Source: Aminivibrio sp.
Lineage (GTDB): Bacteria; Synergistota; Synergistia; Synergistales; Aminobacteriaceae
Assembly: GCF_016756745.1 (NCBI RefSeq)
Contig: NZ_JAESIH010000025.1
Location: forward strand, 1 to 64,000
DNA: 64,000 nucleotides
Direction of reading: 5' to 3'
Made by a program: the position numbers and the translations under genes. The notes under the pieces were generated by a model, which worked only from the letters and a program-made list of their open reading frames with translations, did no database searches and was not told the origin of the DNA. Numbering within the stretch: position 1 is the stretch's first letter; each line of letters begins with the position of its first letter. Of the stretch, positions 1-8,614 are shown piece by piece.

Positions 1-540
1 GATCTTGCCCTTGTTTGTCATCCTGAGGGTTGTACTACCACCCGAAGGATCTGGTTTTTGCTCCTGAAGGGCCTTAAAATCGAGGTCCATTCGGCCATTA
101 ACCCGGCCTCAGGACGACAAGGCGAGGTCCATTCGGCCATTAACCCGGCCTCAGGACGACAAGGCGAGGTCCATTCGGCCATTAACCCGGCCTCAGGACG
201 ACAGGCAAGGGCAAGAACGAGGGGGAGGGTCCGCTTTTGGCTGTCGTCTTAAGGCCGTGGAGGCCGGCCCTTGCTGTCAGGGGCACTTGTTGTAATGACC
301 CTGCTGTCATCCTGAGGCCGTGGTCATGGCCGGAGGATCTTGCCCTTGTTTGTCATCCTGAGGGTTGTACTACCACCCGAAGGATCTGGTTTTTGCTCCT
401 GAAGGGCCTTAAAATCGAGGTCCATTCGGCCATGAACCCGCCCTCAGGACGACAAGGCGAGGTCCTCCCCTCGCTATGCTCGGGATGCTGCGCGATTCGG
501 GCGTGGAGCCGCCCTCAGGACGACAGGCAAGGGCAAGAAC
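1..540. repeat. Direct and tandem repeat field
   Basis: The first ~131 bases recur at 336-466 with about two mismatches. Inside this unit a 42-bp block starting GAGGTCCATTCGGCC is tandemly repeated at 82-123, 124-165 and 166-~205; the last copy diverges. The wider field contains several copies of an imperfect palindrome of the form GTCATCCTGAG...CGAAGGATCT (about 17-53, 305-340, 352-388), a type of interspersed repeat common in environmental bacterial genomes. The tandem block happens to be open in one frame because its length is a multiple of three, but there is no ribosome site and I do not call a gene. From 540 to 825 I see no further feature. Confidence 0.85.
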
Positions 541-825
541 GAGGTCTTACCCTCGCCTCGCTATGCTCTGGGTGGTCAGATTTAGGATACCAAAACCACC
601 ATCCGTCTCAGGAAAGAAGGATAATGGTTTCAGAGTAGGATCGGCTGGATCTGAAAACGGCATGCTGAACCTGTCCGGATAATCTGTTTTTGATATCAGC
701 CTGGACAGGAAGAGAAAGAAAAAGGGGAAAGAGCGCACAGACCGAAGATGAAATTCGGAGGAAAAAAGGTCGAATAGTTTTATTCTTTCCTTGGTCCTCA
801 TGGCAATGCATTCCTTCCTTGAATT

Positions 826-1617
826 TTAATGGTTGGCGAGGGGCGTGAGCCTGCCCATCCAGAGATACCCCCATACGGCAGCCTGGTGGGCTAGAAGGGG
901 AGTGTCGCTGTCGTTCCAGTATACGTTGTTCCTATGCACCATCCTTGTGAGGGTGTACAGATGGTCCTTCAGTATCTCGGAAGGCTTTTCCGGAATATCC
1001 ACCGAAGATGATGTCATTTGGTACCAGCTTCTCCCGGTCCATGCGTAGATGGCTTTCGGTCGGTCTCCTTTCCAAGCGATGGGAACTCTTGGGTTACCAA
1101 GTATGCCCATTCTGTCTACGAGTCGGTCCCACGAACCAATTGCGTTGAAAGATGGATTCACAGCCCAGGAAGGAACGGCTGTCGGAAGCAGCATTCTCCC
1201 TGATGGCGGCAGTGATGGCGGAACGGGCTGCTGAAGTCGGTGCGGGGAAACGGCATCAAGGGGAAGGACCTGAACATGGTTAAAAGAGGACACCGCAGCT
1301 GGGACCGGGTACTGAAGAAGGGGAAGGGATGCGGGATTGATCGATCCGACGACGAAGGCAGTCGGTACAAGTCCGTTTTGGCTCATTGCGCCGTAGACCC
1401 AGGCTCCTGATGAAGTCCGCACAACAGGATATCCGTCAAAGGTGACATACCATCCCGCCGGGAGGTTGTAGGGGCGATATACGTAAAAATTCATGCCGGC
1501 ATAGAGCGGCTGGTTTACGAGAACAGGTTCCACGACATAAACGGAAGAAGCTCCGCAGGGTGCTGCCGGTAGAGAAAAAGAGAGAAGGGCAAGAAGAACG
1601 AGTGTAAGTCGTTTCAT
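826..1617 (-). CDS. Exported protein of unknown function
   Basis: A 263-residue protein with a clear signal peptide: MKRLTLV, then a leucine/alanine-rich core ending at a small-residue site near residue 24. The mature part is rich in Pro, Tyr and Trp, with a motif around YVYRPYNLPAGWYVTFDGYP, and shows no catalytic signature I recognise. The start at 1617 is chosen over an in-frame codon seven residues upstream because AGGAGG lies about 10 nt before it, whereas the upstream codon overlaps that site. It probably acts outside the inner membrane, perhaps at the cell surface. It lies downstream of the TPR and FlgT-like genes on the same strand with a gap of about 95 nt, so it may be co-transcribed with them. 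Confidence 0.7.
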   Translation of the reverse strand: MKRLTLVLLALLSFSLPAAPCGASSVYVVEPVLVNQPLYAGMNFYVYRPYNLPAGWYVTFDGYPVVRTSSGAWVYGAMSQNGLVPTAFVVGSINPASLPLLQYPVPAAVSSFNHVQVLPLDAVSPHRLQQPVPPSLPPSGRMLLPTAVPSWAVNPSFNAIGSWDRLVDRMGILGNPRVPIAWKGDRPKAIYAWTGRSWYQMTSSSVDIPEKPSEILKDHLYTLTRMVHRNNVYWNDSDTPLLAHQAAVWGYLWMGRLTPLANH

Positions 1618-1713
1618 GATCGGGAGTCCTCCTTTCAAAGAATGCGTTCATTTCCCTGTACAAAAGAAAGGGGGAACCTTCCTGGCCTGCATTTTACAGG
1701 GAGAAAACGTCAA

Positions 1714-2574
1714 TCAGTCCGTTTCCCCTTCCGTAGCAGCGGGATCGGGAGGAATATACACAGGGCTTGGGAAGTCTGGAACCGCGTCCGGTGAAGGCGC
1801 TGTTTCCAACTGTGCCGGGTCGGTGTTTTCTTCGTTCTGCGGGGCTATTACAATGCGCACCGGCACGAAGGGGCGCAGTTTTCTGTTCGTCTTGTCAGAA
1901 GGGAACTGCCCGGGCACGGGGGCAGCGTCCGGGGTGCTTTCTGTCGTCATTTCTTTCGGTGCTGCCTCGGGAGGAAGATGCGGGCTATCCGGAGCTTCCT
2001 GATTCGGGGCTTTATCAGGAGGAAGAATTGAAAATCCTCCGGTCGCTGCCGACAGGGCCTCGATTCTTTCCGGCCGTTTTGGATCCCAGAGAGGTTTTCG
2101 TCCGTCGCCCGGAGGATAGGCAAGAATCCTGGAGAGCGGCGGGTATTCAGGTTCCGCTTCCAGGGCCTTTTTGTATGCTTCCTGCGCCCTGGAGAACAAC
2201 CCTCTTTCGTGGTATGCCCTTCCAAGGGCATGCCAGGCTACTGGATTGTCCGGCTCTTCAAGAACAGCCCGTTCAAGGAGAGGGGTTGCCCTGGAGAAAT
2301 ATCGCTGTCCAAGAAGAAGAATCCCCTGCTGAAGAGAAAGGTTCATGGGGGGGAGGGAATCAGGTTCTCTCTGCACCTCCTTTTTCGCTGCCGGAGCGGT
2401 GTTTTTGGATGGGGAGGCTTTTTTTGCCGGTTTCGGTTTTTTTTGTTCCGTTGCCCTTCCTTCCGGCTCGGTAACGACCACTCCATTTGCCCCTGCCGGC
2501 AGAATTTCAGAAAACAGGGGAAATGCCCAGAGAAAAAGAACCGCCCAAATGCTGATACATGCTGTTTTCTTCAT
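1714..2574 (-). CDS. Exported TPR-repeat protein
   Basis: A 286-residue protein with an N-terminal signal peptide (MKKTACISIWAVLFLWAFPL) followed by a low-complexity Lys/Pro/Ala linker at residues ~40-70. At ~78-150 there are two tetratricopeptide-like repeats, including PVAWHALGRAYHERGLFSRA and the following AQEAYKKALEAEPEYPPL. The C-terminal third is Pro/Glu-rich and probably disordered. TPRs mediate protein contacts, so an envelope scaffold role is likely, but no partner is visible. Its start overlaps the stop of the FlgT-like gene upstream by four bases (ATGA), showing translational coupling and suggesting the two proteins work together. Confidence 0.75.
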   Translation of the reverse strand: MKKTACISIWAVLFLWAFPLFSEILPAGANGVVVTEPEGRATEQKKPKPAKKASPSKNTAPAAKKEVQREPDSLPPMNLSLQQGILLLGQRYFSRATPLLERAVLEEPDNPVAWHALGRAYHERGLFSRAQEAYKKALEAEPEYPPLSRILAYPPGDGRKPLWDPKRPERIEALSAATGGFSILPPDKAPNQEAPDSPHLPPEAAPKEMTTESTPDAAPVPGQFPSDKTNRKLRPFVPVRIVIAPQNEENTDPAQLETAPSPDAVPDFPSPVYIPPDPAATEGETD

Positions 2575-3593
2575 TTCAGGGGAGCCGCCTTTTTCGTCCC
2601 GAACCTCGAAGTTCGTACCAGGTCGTTGAGCTGGACGGGATCATTGGGTTTTTCGTTGATCAGTACCACGACCGATTCGGAATCCATGAGTTTCGTGACT
2701 TTCACGTTGCCCACTACCCGGGGAACGATTACCACCGGATTTTCCGGGTCAACGGTGATGTATGAATCGCCCCGGATCACCTGGAGAATATCTCCCACAG
2801 CCAGGGAATTTTTCCGTCCGAGGGTGATGATGTACTCTCTTCTCTTTAGCGTCGAATCTGCGGTTGGGGCGATGATCCTGCCGATGAGGGAAAATTCATC
2901 GTCGCTGACCCCTGATATTTCTCCCGCCGCATCGGCGATTGCGTTCTTGAAGGCTTGCCAGTGTGAAGTGGAAGAAAACTGCTTCCATGTCGGCCGGCTC
3001 ATTTTCTGTCCCTTGTCGGGAGGTGTCAGCCGGAGAAGGTCGAGCCCATCCTTGTGTATCCGGTCGAAAAGGTTGGTCTGGAGTATTTCCAGCACCGGGT
3101 ATTCCCTGGCGTTCAGAAAATACAGTCTGTCGTCTCCGGGATTGAAAGTGTACCGCTGGTCACTGCCCGAGGCAATTCTGGAATCCTGCATTTCCCCGTT
3201 TCCCCCGTCATACATTCTGACACGGAGAGAGACATCCGTATTCTCGAAGGAACCCAGCGTCTCCCTCTCTTTCGCGAGAACGGAAAAAAGCTCCATCCGG
3301 ACTGCAAAATCTCCAGGTCGGCGTTCTCCGGCGAACCATCGTTCTGCCGCCTCTTCATCGAGAATCCGGACATCTGTGAAAGGATCCCTTCGAAGCAGAG
3401 ATGCCAGATATTCTGTCATTTTCCGTTCCAGGACATTGACGGGGTAAAATTTGCTTTCCCAAATTTCATAATCAGTAAAATTCAGCGTCGGCAGAAGAAG
3501 CACCGTTTTATTTCCCGATGCAGCCGCATCAGATGAAAAGAAAAAACAAAGAATTACAAGGGCAGCGACGCCCGTTTTCAGGGTCGGTTTCAT
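2571..3593 (-). CDS. FlgT/CsgG-like exported protein
   Basis: A 340-residue protein with a signal peptide (MKPTLKTGVAALVILCFFFS). After it comes a CsgG/LpoB-like start (KTVLLLPTLNFTDYEIWESK), which in those families begins a domain building periplasmic assemblies. The C-terminal ~90 residues (GRIIAPTADSTLKRREYIIT to the end, with AVGDILQVIRGD) resemble the C-terminal beta domain of the flagellar protein FlgT. No flagellar genes are nearby, so the role is probably a general envelope one. Start 3593 is preferred over a GTG at 3608 because GGAGG at 3601-3606 would otherwise lie inside the gene. It is the first gene of the coupled pair with the TPR protein and divergent from dfx. Confidence 0.6.
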   Translation of the reverse strand: MKPTLKTGVAALVILCFFFSSDAAASGNKTVLLLPTLNFTDYEIWESKFYPVNVLERKMTEYLASLLRRDPFTDVRILDEEAAERWFAGERRPGDFAVRMELFSVLAKERETLGSFENTDVSLRVRMYDGGNGEMQDSRIASGSDQRYTFNPGDDRLYFLNAREYPVLEILQTNLFDRIHKDGLDLLRLTPPDKGQKMSRPTWKQFSSTSHWQAFKNAIADAAGEISGVSDDEFSLIGRIIAPTADSTLKRREYIITLGRKNSLAVGDILQVIRGDSYITVDPENPVVIVPRVVGNVKVTKLMDSESVVVLINEKPNDPVQLNDLVRTSRFGTKKAAPLK

Positions 3594-3703
3594 GGTTTCA
3601 GCCTCCACAAAGTTTGGTGCTATCTCCGATATATGTATCGGCGGGCGGAAACCTTGAATGAAGCCATTCTGCGCCTCTCGAAGGGGAACCTCTTCCGACT
3701 TCT

Positions 3704-3732
3704 CTGTGAAAAGAACAAATAAATGCTATAAT
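3704..3732 (+). promoter_or_regulatory. Sigma-70 type promoter for dfx-ferritin
   Basis: A perfect TATAAT at 3727-3732 sits about 55 nt upstream of the dfx start. The hexamer 17 bp further upstream (CTGTGA, 3704-3709) matches the -35 consensus only weakly. No operator for a peroxide or iron regulator could be recognised. Confidence 0.5.
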
Positions 3733-3787
3733 GAATCCGTTTACAAATAACAACGTCATTTCATATCAAAAGGAGGAAAAATACGGG

Positions 3788-4150
3788 ATGAAGAAGCTGG
3801 ATGTGTTTAAATGCGATCTGTGCGGCAATGTGGTAGAACTCCTTCACGTAGGAGGGGGAGACCTTGTGTGCTGCGGACAGCCCATGAAGCTCCTCGAGGA
3901 AAAAACCGCCGATTCGGCCACCGAGAAGCATGTTCCGGTTGTTGAAGGCAACAAGGTCAAGGTGGGAAGCGTTCCTCACCCCATGACGAACGAACATTAC
4001 ATCGAGTTCATCGAGATCATGGATGGTAACAGGATTTGCAGGAAATTCCTGAATCCCGGAGAGCCTGCCGAAGCCGTCTTCGAGACTTTTGCTCCAACGA
4101 AGAGCAGGGAATACTGCAATATTCATGGTTTATGGAAGGTGGATCTCTAA
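3788..4150 (+). CDS. dfx: Desulfoferrodoxin (superoxide reductase)
   Basis: A 120-residue two-iron superoxide reductase that reduces superoxide to peroxide in the cytoplasm without releasing oxygen, as is usual in anaerobes. The N-terminal desulforedoxin domain has its four cysteine ligands (CDLCG and VCCGQP, residues ~10-30). The catalytic centre has the expected histidines and cysteine: EKHVP, HPMTNEHYIEFIE and the C-terminal CNIHGLW. Length is normal for the family. The start is set by AAGGAGG nine bases upstream; an in-frame ATG at 3731 lies at the promoter and is rejected. Ferritin begins two bases after the stop, so the two are one oxidative-stress and iron operon. Confidence 0.95.
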   Translation: MKKLDVFKCDLCGNVVELLHVGGGDLVCCGQPMKLLEEKTADSATEKHVPVVEGNKVKVGSVPHPMTNEHYIEFIEIMDGNRICRKFLNPGEPAEAVFETFAPTKSREYCNIHGLWKVDL

Positions 4151-4152
4151 GT

Positions 4153-4647
4153 ATGATAAGCAAAAAGATTGAAGACGCCTTCAACGATCAGATCAACGCT
4201 GAGCTCTATTCTGCCTATATCTATCTCTCCATGTCCGCGTATCTGAACTCTGTTGACCTCAACGGCATGGCTCACTGGATGAAAGTCCAGGCCAAGGAGG
4301 AATTGGAACATGCCACGAAATTTGCCTCCTATATCGTAGCGCGAGGCGGACGGGTTAAATATAAGGCCATCGAATGTCCCCGGGAAGAATGGGCATCCGC
4401 TCTTGAAGTCTTTAAAGGAGCTTATGAGCATGAACGGTATGTCACCAGGCGGATCAACGACCTCATGGACCTTGCCGTGACGGAGAAAGACTATGCAGCC
4501 CAGGTCTTTCTCCAGTGGTTTGTAAGCGAACAGGTCGAGGAAGAGGCCAATACCGACGGGATTGTGAAAAAGATGGAGATGATAGGAGAGGGCAGGCACG
4601 GCATGTACATGATTGACAAGGAACTCGGGGAGAGAAAGGCCGACTAG
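4153..4647 (+). CDS. ftnA: Ferritin, iron storage
   Basis: A 164-residue non-haem ferritin. The ferroxidase ligands fall at the canonical positions: E17, E50, H53, E94, Q127 and E130, so the protein should oxidise Fe(II) and store Fe(III) in a 24-mer shell. The motifs INAELYSAYIYLSM and KEELEHATKF are typical. The start follows the dfx stop by two bases with GGAAGGTGG upstream; dfx and ferritin are therefore co-expressed. This makes sense because ferritin removes the free iron that would react with the peroxide produced by superoxide reductase. A strong intrinsic terminator follows. Confidence 0.95.
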   Translation: MISKKIEDAFNDQINAELYSAYIYLSMSAYLNSVDLNGMAHWMKVQAKEELEHATKFASYIVARGGRVKYKAIECPREEWASALEVFKGAYEHERYVTRRINDLMDLAVTEKDYAAQVFLQWFVSEQVEEEANTDGIVKKMEMIGEGRHGMYMIDKELGERKAD

Positions 4648-4693
4648 GCTGGTTTCCCCCTGCTTTCCCCGCAGTGCGAATGTGGTGTATCAT

Positions 4694-4726
4694 TGAGCAG
4701 GAGCCTCGTGTTCCTGCTCATTTTTT
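4694..4726 (+). terminator. Intrinsic terminator after ferritin
   Basis: The stem TGAGCAGGA (4694-4702) pairs perfectly with TCCTGCTCA (4712-4720) across a 9-base loop and is followed by six T. Confidence 0.9.
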
Positions 4727-4745
4727 CATCAAAGGGAGGACGACC

Positions 4746-5273
4746 ATGGACGCTCAGATTGACCCAAGGGCCCTGTTCACTCTGAATTATGGAGTGTACA
4801 TCCTCAGCACAAGGTACGAAGGAAAAAAGAACGGCCAGATCATCAACGCCCTCATGCAGCTGACAGCAGATCCCATCTGCATGGCGGCGTGTCTGCACAG
4901 GGATAATTACACCACCGAGCTCGTGGAAAAAAGCGGCAGGTTTTCCATTTCGGTCCTCGAAGATGCCGTCCCGCTCAAATTCATAGGAGTGTTCGGGTTC
5001 CGCTGCGGTCGCGAATTTGACAAGTTCGGCGAATGCACTTATGAAATCAGCGAGAGCGGCCTCCCGCTCGTGACTGAATACTCCCTTGCCGGTATTGAAC
5101 TCAAGGTGCTTTCCGTGCAGGAAGTATTCACCCACAAGCTGATCGTCGGCCAGGTGGAGAAGGCTCAGCTCTTGAAGGAAGGAACCCCTCTCACTTATGC
5201 CAACTACCATACTGTAAAAAAAGGGAAGTCTCCGGTGAACGCACCATCCGCCGTTTTTAACCAAGTTAAGTGA
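4746..5273 (+). CDS. Flavin reductase-like FMN-binding protein
   Basis: A 175-residue protein of the flavin reductase/flavoredoxin fold, close to the N-terminal part of high-molecular-weight rubredoxins. Features seen are the opening LFTLNYGVYILSTRYEGKKN, the segment GQIINALMQLTADP that contacts FMN in the family, and FSISVLEDAVPLKFIGVFG. It has no rubredoxin domain of its own. It probably transfers electrons between a reduced carrier and oxygen- or superoxide-handling partners, which fits the neighbouring dfx-ferritin operon. The start is set by GGGAGG just upstream and it follows the ferritin terminator, so it needs its own promoter, which I could not locate. Confidence 0.85.
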   Translation: MDAQIDPRALFTLNYGVYILSTRYEGKKNGQIINALMQLTADPICMAACLHRDNYTTELVEKSGRFSISVLEDAVPLKFIGVFGFRCGREFDKFGECTYEISESGLPLVTEYSLAGIELKVLSVQEVFTHKLIVGQVEKAQLLKEGTPLTYANYHTVKKGKSPVNAPSAVFNQVK

Positions 5274-5306
5274 AGGGCCTGCCCGTTTTTCGGAGATATT
5301 AGGAAG

Positions 5307-6182
5307 GTGAGACGGCTGAAAAAGGAGAATGTCCTGTCCGCAGAAGCACGGAATCTGGCAGGATTTCTGCCCCGCTTCGAGGATGTATACCGCAGGATGA
5401 ACCGCCGGGAGTTCATATCCCCCGATCCCCTGGAAAAACTCTACCTTTACGACACGGTGGAGGAAAGAGAAGTCGTGGGGCTTGCCGTATCGTCCATTGC
5501 CTACGGAAGGGTAGCCCAGATTCTCAGGAATGCGGACAGGCTGCTGTCGGTCATGGGCCCCTCTCCCAGGTCCTTTCTTATGGAGACACCGGCAGGGGTA
5601 CTTTCCCGTCTCCTTGGCGGGTTTCGTCACAGGTTCACATCCGGGAACGAAATGGTCTCCTTTCTTGCGGGAATAGGGAAGATACTCAGGGAATACGGCC
5701 GTCTCGAATACTTTTTTCAAGACTGTCTCAACAGAACCGGGGATTTCCTGGATGGCGCCGCACTCTTCTCCGGCGGAATCCGGGCAAGAGGTGGTCTGGG
5801 GAAGAGCTTCCTTCTCCCCTCGCCCGGCGACGGAAGTGCATGTAAAAGATTGTTCCTGTTCCTCAAATGGATGGTCCGGTCTGACGAAGTTGACCCCGGA
5901 GGCTGGAAGGTGCTTGGGCCGGAGACCCTGGTTTTCCCCATGGACGTTCACATGTTTAGGATGTGTTCGTGTCTCGGCCTGACGAAACGGAAAACTCCGG
6001 ACCTGAAAACGGCTCTTGAGGTCACTGGACTTTTCAGAAAGTATATTCCGGAGGATCCGGTGAAGTACGATTTTGTGCTCACCAGGTTCGGGATTCGCAG
6101 CGAGATGGACGCGAAAGCGTTCGTCAAAACGTGCCTGGAAGGTGATGAACTGTGGAAGGAAAAGGATCGTACCGGAGAGTGA
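5307..6182 (+). CDS. DUF2400 (TIGR02757) family protein
   Basis: A 291-residue protein matching the DUF2400/TIGR02757 family, whose function is not established. Motifs seen include YLYDTVEEREVVGLAVSSIA near the N-terminus, FRHRFTSGNEMVSFLAGIG in the middle and a C-terminal FPMDVHMFRMCSCLGLTKRK. The last resembles DNA-glycosylase-like helical folds with a conserved D-x-H. The start is a GTG with only AGGAAG directly before it, so the true start is less certain than for its neighbours. Its stop overlaps the GTG of the next gene, indicating a two-gene unit. Confidence 0.8.
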   Translation: MRRLKKENVLSAEARNLAGFLPRFEDVYRRMNRREFISPDPLEKLYLYDTVEEREVVGLAVSSIAYGRVAQILRNADRLLSVMGPSPRSFLMETPAGVLSRLLGGFRHRFTSGNEMVSFLAGIGKILREYGRLEYFFQDCLNRTGDFLDGAALFSGGIRARGGLGKSFLLPSPGDGSACKRLFLFLKWMVRSDEVDPGGWKVLGPETLVFPMDVHMFRMCSCLGLTKRKTPDLKTALEVTGLFRKYIPEDPVKYDFVLTRFGIRSEMDAKAFVKTCLEGDELWKEKDRTGE

Positions 6183-6850
6183 AGAAGCGGTCTGCGGCAG
6201 TATGGTGTTTCCCTGTTTTCTTTTTGGTCTTCGGTTTGTTCGGCGCTTCCGCTGTCCACGGCGGGCTCCGGGAAGCCCTGCTGAAGGCGGCGGCGGCGCC
6301 CGGCGATGCCGCCGCCCATGCAGAACTCGCCAGGGCGTACAACCTCAACAATGAACCGGGCAAAGCTTTCTTGGCGGCGCGGCAGTCCCTTGACCTGATG
6401 CCCGGATTCCCTCCAGCGGTCCTCGAACTTGCCCATGCTTCCCGGATGAAGGGAAACCACGAGGAAGCGGTGAAACTGTACGAAATGTATCTATCCGACG
6501 ACCCCGTGTCGGTGGAAGCGCTCGCAGGAAACAGCGAAAGCCTTGCCAGGCTCGAGCGCTGGGATGAGTCCTTCGCTTCGGCCATGGCGGCTATCCGGGA
6601 GGCGCCGAAAAGAGCGGAGGGGTACGGTGCCCTGGGACGGGCGTACAGAATAGCCGGCCGTTTCGAGGAGGCCGTGGAGGTTCTCAGGCAGGGACTTGTT
6701 TTCCGGAGCGATTCCGTCGACATACTGTACGATCTCGGACTCTGCTGCGTTGAACTGGGAGACCGTACCTCTGCTCTGGTTCAATACGAAAGGCTCCTTG
6801 AACTGGACCCGGAGAAGGCATCCTTTCTATTCCGGACGATTTACCCCTGA
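6179..6850 (+). CDS. Exported TPR protein
   Basis: A 223-residue protein with a signal peptide (start VKKRSAAVWCFPVFFLVFGL) and four or five TPR units, for example AAAHAELARAYNLNNEPGKA, PAVLELAHASRMKGNHEEAV and VDILYDLGLCCVELGDRTSA. The GTG at 6179 overlaps the upstream stop (GTGA); a GTG at 6152 is also possible but would extend the protein with charged residues in front of the signal peptide. The 3' end overlaps the convergent asparaginase gene by 24 bp. It is probably a periplasmic scaffold. Confidence 0.7.
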   Translation: MKKRSAAVWCFPVFFLVFGLFGASAVHGGLREALLKAAAAPGDAAAHAELARAYNLNNEPGKAFLAARQSLDLMPGFPPAVLELAHASRMKGNHEEAVKLYEMYLSDDPVSVEALAGNSESLARLERWDESFASAMAAIREAPKRAEGYGALGRAYRIAGRFEEAVEVLRQGLVFRSDSVDILYDLGLCCVELGDRTSALVQYERLLELDPEKASFLFRTIYP

Positions 6851-7867
6851 GAGAGGATCTCCCCCGGGGGTGATCTCGTCGCAGAAATTCTCGTGAAGGA
6901 GGGCTTCGAGTCGGTCGGGTTCCGTCGCCGGGAGGGTAATCATGAGTTTTGCGATAATTGCCTCCCTGGTCATGTCCTTACCGGAGATCGCCCCCAGTTC
7001 CAGGGTTTTCCTCCCTACTTCGTAAACGCTCAGGTCCACTCCCCCGTAAACGCACTGGGTTGTAATGACTACCGGAATATTCTTCTCCCTGCACCGTGCA
7101 ATAGGCGGGAGGAGATTCTCGCCAAGATAAGGCACACCGCCGAGGCCTAGGGCCTCCAGGACGATGGCCCGGGGCTCTGCGTCCGTCAGGTGTTCCAGGT
7201 ACCGTGCCCGGAAACCGGGAAACAGGGTGACAAGGAAAATGGAGTTCTCCACGGAGAGGGAAGAAACGTCCACGGGGTAGGTTCCCGCGAGGAATGGTTC
7301 TTTCCCCAGGACTGCCTTTCCCGATAGGATGCAGCCCAGTTCATGGTAATTAATGCTTGAAAAAGCGGTTGAGTCGTGGCTCAGGATCTTCTGGGAACGG
7401 GGGCCGTGGATGAGATGCCCGTGGAATGCAATGGAAATGCCTTTTCTTCCTTGTTCCGCCAGGGCGCTGAGAAAAATGAAACCCTCCAGGATATTGGTTT
7501 CGGCGTCGGAACCTGGATCACCCATGGGAAGCATGGACCCTGTAATGACGACCGGCCTCGAAAACCCCGGCAGAAAAAAGGAGAGGGCCGAGGCGGAATA
7601 AGCCATGGTGTCCGTTCCGTGAAGAATGAGAAATCCGTCATATTCGCTTTCCTCGGCCCTGAGACACGCCGCCATCATCTTCCAGTCCTCCGGGGACATG
7701 TTTGAACTGTCCTTAGAGAGCAAATCCAGAACCGTGACTCGGCCGAATCGCTCCAGGCCCCTGACGCCGGAAAGAAGTTCCTCTCCCGGAAGGGATGGTG
7801 TCAGACCGTGCATTCCAGGCCGGGATGCAATTGTACCCCCTGTGGAAATAACCAGAAACTCAGCCAC
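6827..7867 (-). CDS. ansA: L-asparaginase, type I-like
   Basis: A 346-residue asparaginase hydrolysing asparagine to aspartate and ammonia. The two catalytic threonine regions are present: LVISTGGTIAS at residues ~4-14 and the LHGTDTMAYSASAL motif near residue 85. The family motif VVITGSMLPMG follows. There is no signal peptide, so it is a cytoplasmic type I enzyme. A GTG at 7867 preceded by AGGGAGAT is the start; codons further upstream run into the deacetylase gene. It is the last gene of the UMF1 transporter-deacetylase-asparaginase operon and fits a peptide- and amino-acid-fermenting lifestyle. Confidence 0.92.
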   Translation of the reverse strand: MAEFLVISTGGTIASRPGMHGLTPSLPGEELLSGVRGLERFGRVTVLDLLSKDSSNMSPEDWKMMAACLRAEESEYDGFLILHGTDTMAYSASALSFFLPGFSRPVVITGSMLPMGDPGSDAETNILEGFIFLSALAEQGRKGISIAFHGHLIHGPRSQKILSHDSTAFSSINYHELGCILSGKAVLGKEPFLAGTYPVDVSSLSVENSIFLVTLFPGFRARYLEHLTDAEPRAIVLEALGLGGVPYLGENLLPPIARCREKNIPVVITTQCVYGGVDLSVYEVGRKTLELGAISGKDMTREAIIAKLMITLPATEPDRLEALLHENFCDEITPGGDPLSGVNRPE

Positions 7868-7880
7868 GAAATCATCTCCC

Positions 7881-8609
7881 TCACATGATACTGAACGGGA
7901 CTTTCGCTGCACCCGCTAGAAATAGGGCATTCGCCATGTAAGCGGAAAACATTTCGTCCAGCGTCACGAATTCAAATCCGTTCTTCCTGAGACGGTCGAT
8001 TATTACGGGCAGAGCGTCGATGGTCGCCTTTACTCCCGAGTGAAAGAGAAGGATGGAACCAGGGACTGCTCTCCGGACCATCCTGTTTGCGATGTAGGAA
8101 GGAGAAACTCCAGTATAGTCCCGGCTGTTGATGTCCCAGAGCACCAGTTTCATCCCGTTCTTTCTTACTCTTTCCACCGTCTTCCTGTCGTACTTTCCTC
8201 CCGGAGGACGGAAAAAACGGACCGGAACGGACGTGAGCGCCTCGAGAACAGCTGAGCATTTTAGTATGTCTTCCTCCAGCTCGTCCGCCGAAAGCGAAAG
8301 ACAGCTCCTGTGGGAATAGGAATGATTCGCCACCGTATGTCCTCTGGAGCGGATTTCCCGAACGAGCCCCGGGTTCTTTTCCGCCATGGAGCCGACAAGA
8401 AAAAAGCTCACCTTCACTCCGAGGGAGTCCAGTATGTCGAGAAGAGGAGGCGTGAGCTTTTCGTTGGGACCGTCATCAAAAGTAATTGCCACCGTCCTGA
8501 CAAGACTGCTTCCGGAGGCGAGCACCGTCGCTCCCTCGAGCCGGAGCGGGCCGGCAAAAACAAACACCGCAGAAAGAAGAACAACCGTCAGGCTACGGAA
8601 TAATGCCAC
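7881..8609 (-). CDS. Polysaccharide deacetylase (NodB family)
   Basis: A 242-residue exported carbohydrate esterase 4. All five NodB motifs can be seen: AITFDDGPN (catalytic base and metal Asp), NHSYSH (metal His pair), RFFRPPGGKYD, LWDINSRDY and SILLFHS. The signal-anchor VALFRSLTVVLLSAVFVFAG follows the chosen GTG at 8609, which has GAGGAG upstream and lies six bases after the stop of the MFS gene. It probably deacetylates peptidoglycan or another envelope polysaccharide. Nothing else in the operon tells the substrate. Confidence 0.9.
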   Translation of the reverse strand: MALFRSLTVVLLSAVFVFAGPLRLEGATVLASGSSLVRTVAITFDDGPNEKLTPPLLDILDSLGVKVSFFLVGSMAEKNPGLVREIRSRGHTVANHSYSHRSCLSLSADELEEDILKCSAVLEALTSVPVRFFRPPGGKYDRKTVERVRKNGMKLVLWDINSRDYTGVSPSYIANRMVRRAVPGSILLFHSGVKATIDALPVIIDRLRKNGFEFVTLDEMFSAYMANALFLAGAAKVPFSIM

Positions 8610-8614
8610 TGGTA

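Noticed and set aside
58-252. 64-codon frame with a 14-residue repeat at the left edge
   Set aside because: The 42-bp tandem unit is a multiple of three, so the open frame is a by-product; there is no ribosome site or domain.
2209-3447. 412-codon plus-strand frame opposite the FlgT-like gene
   Set aside because: Ser/Arg-rich shadow sequence typical of antisense to GC-rich coding DNA; the minus-strand genes have signal peptides and ribosome sites.
4644-5951. Long open frame of 435 codons on the minus strand
   Set aside because: It runs antisense to the flavin reductase and DUF2400 genes, which have clear family motifs and ribosome sites; the antisense product has no recognisable domain.
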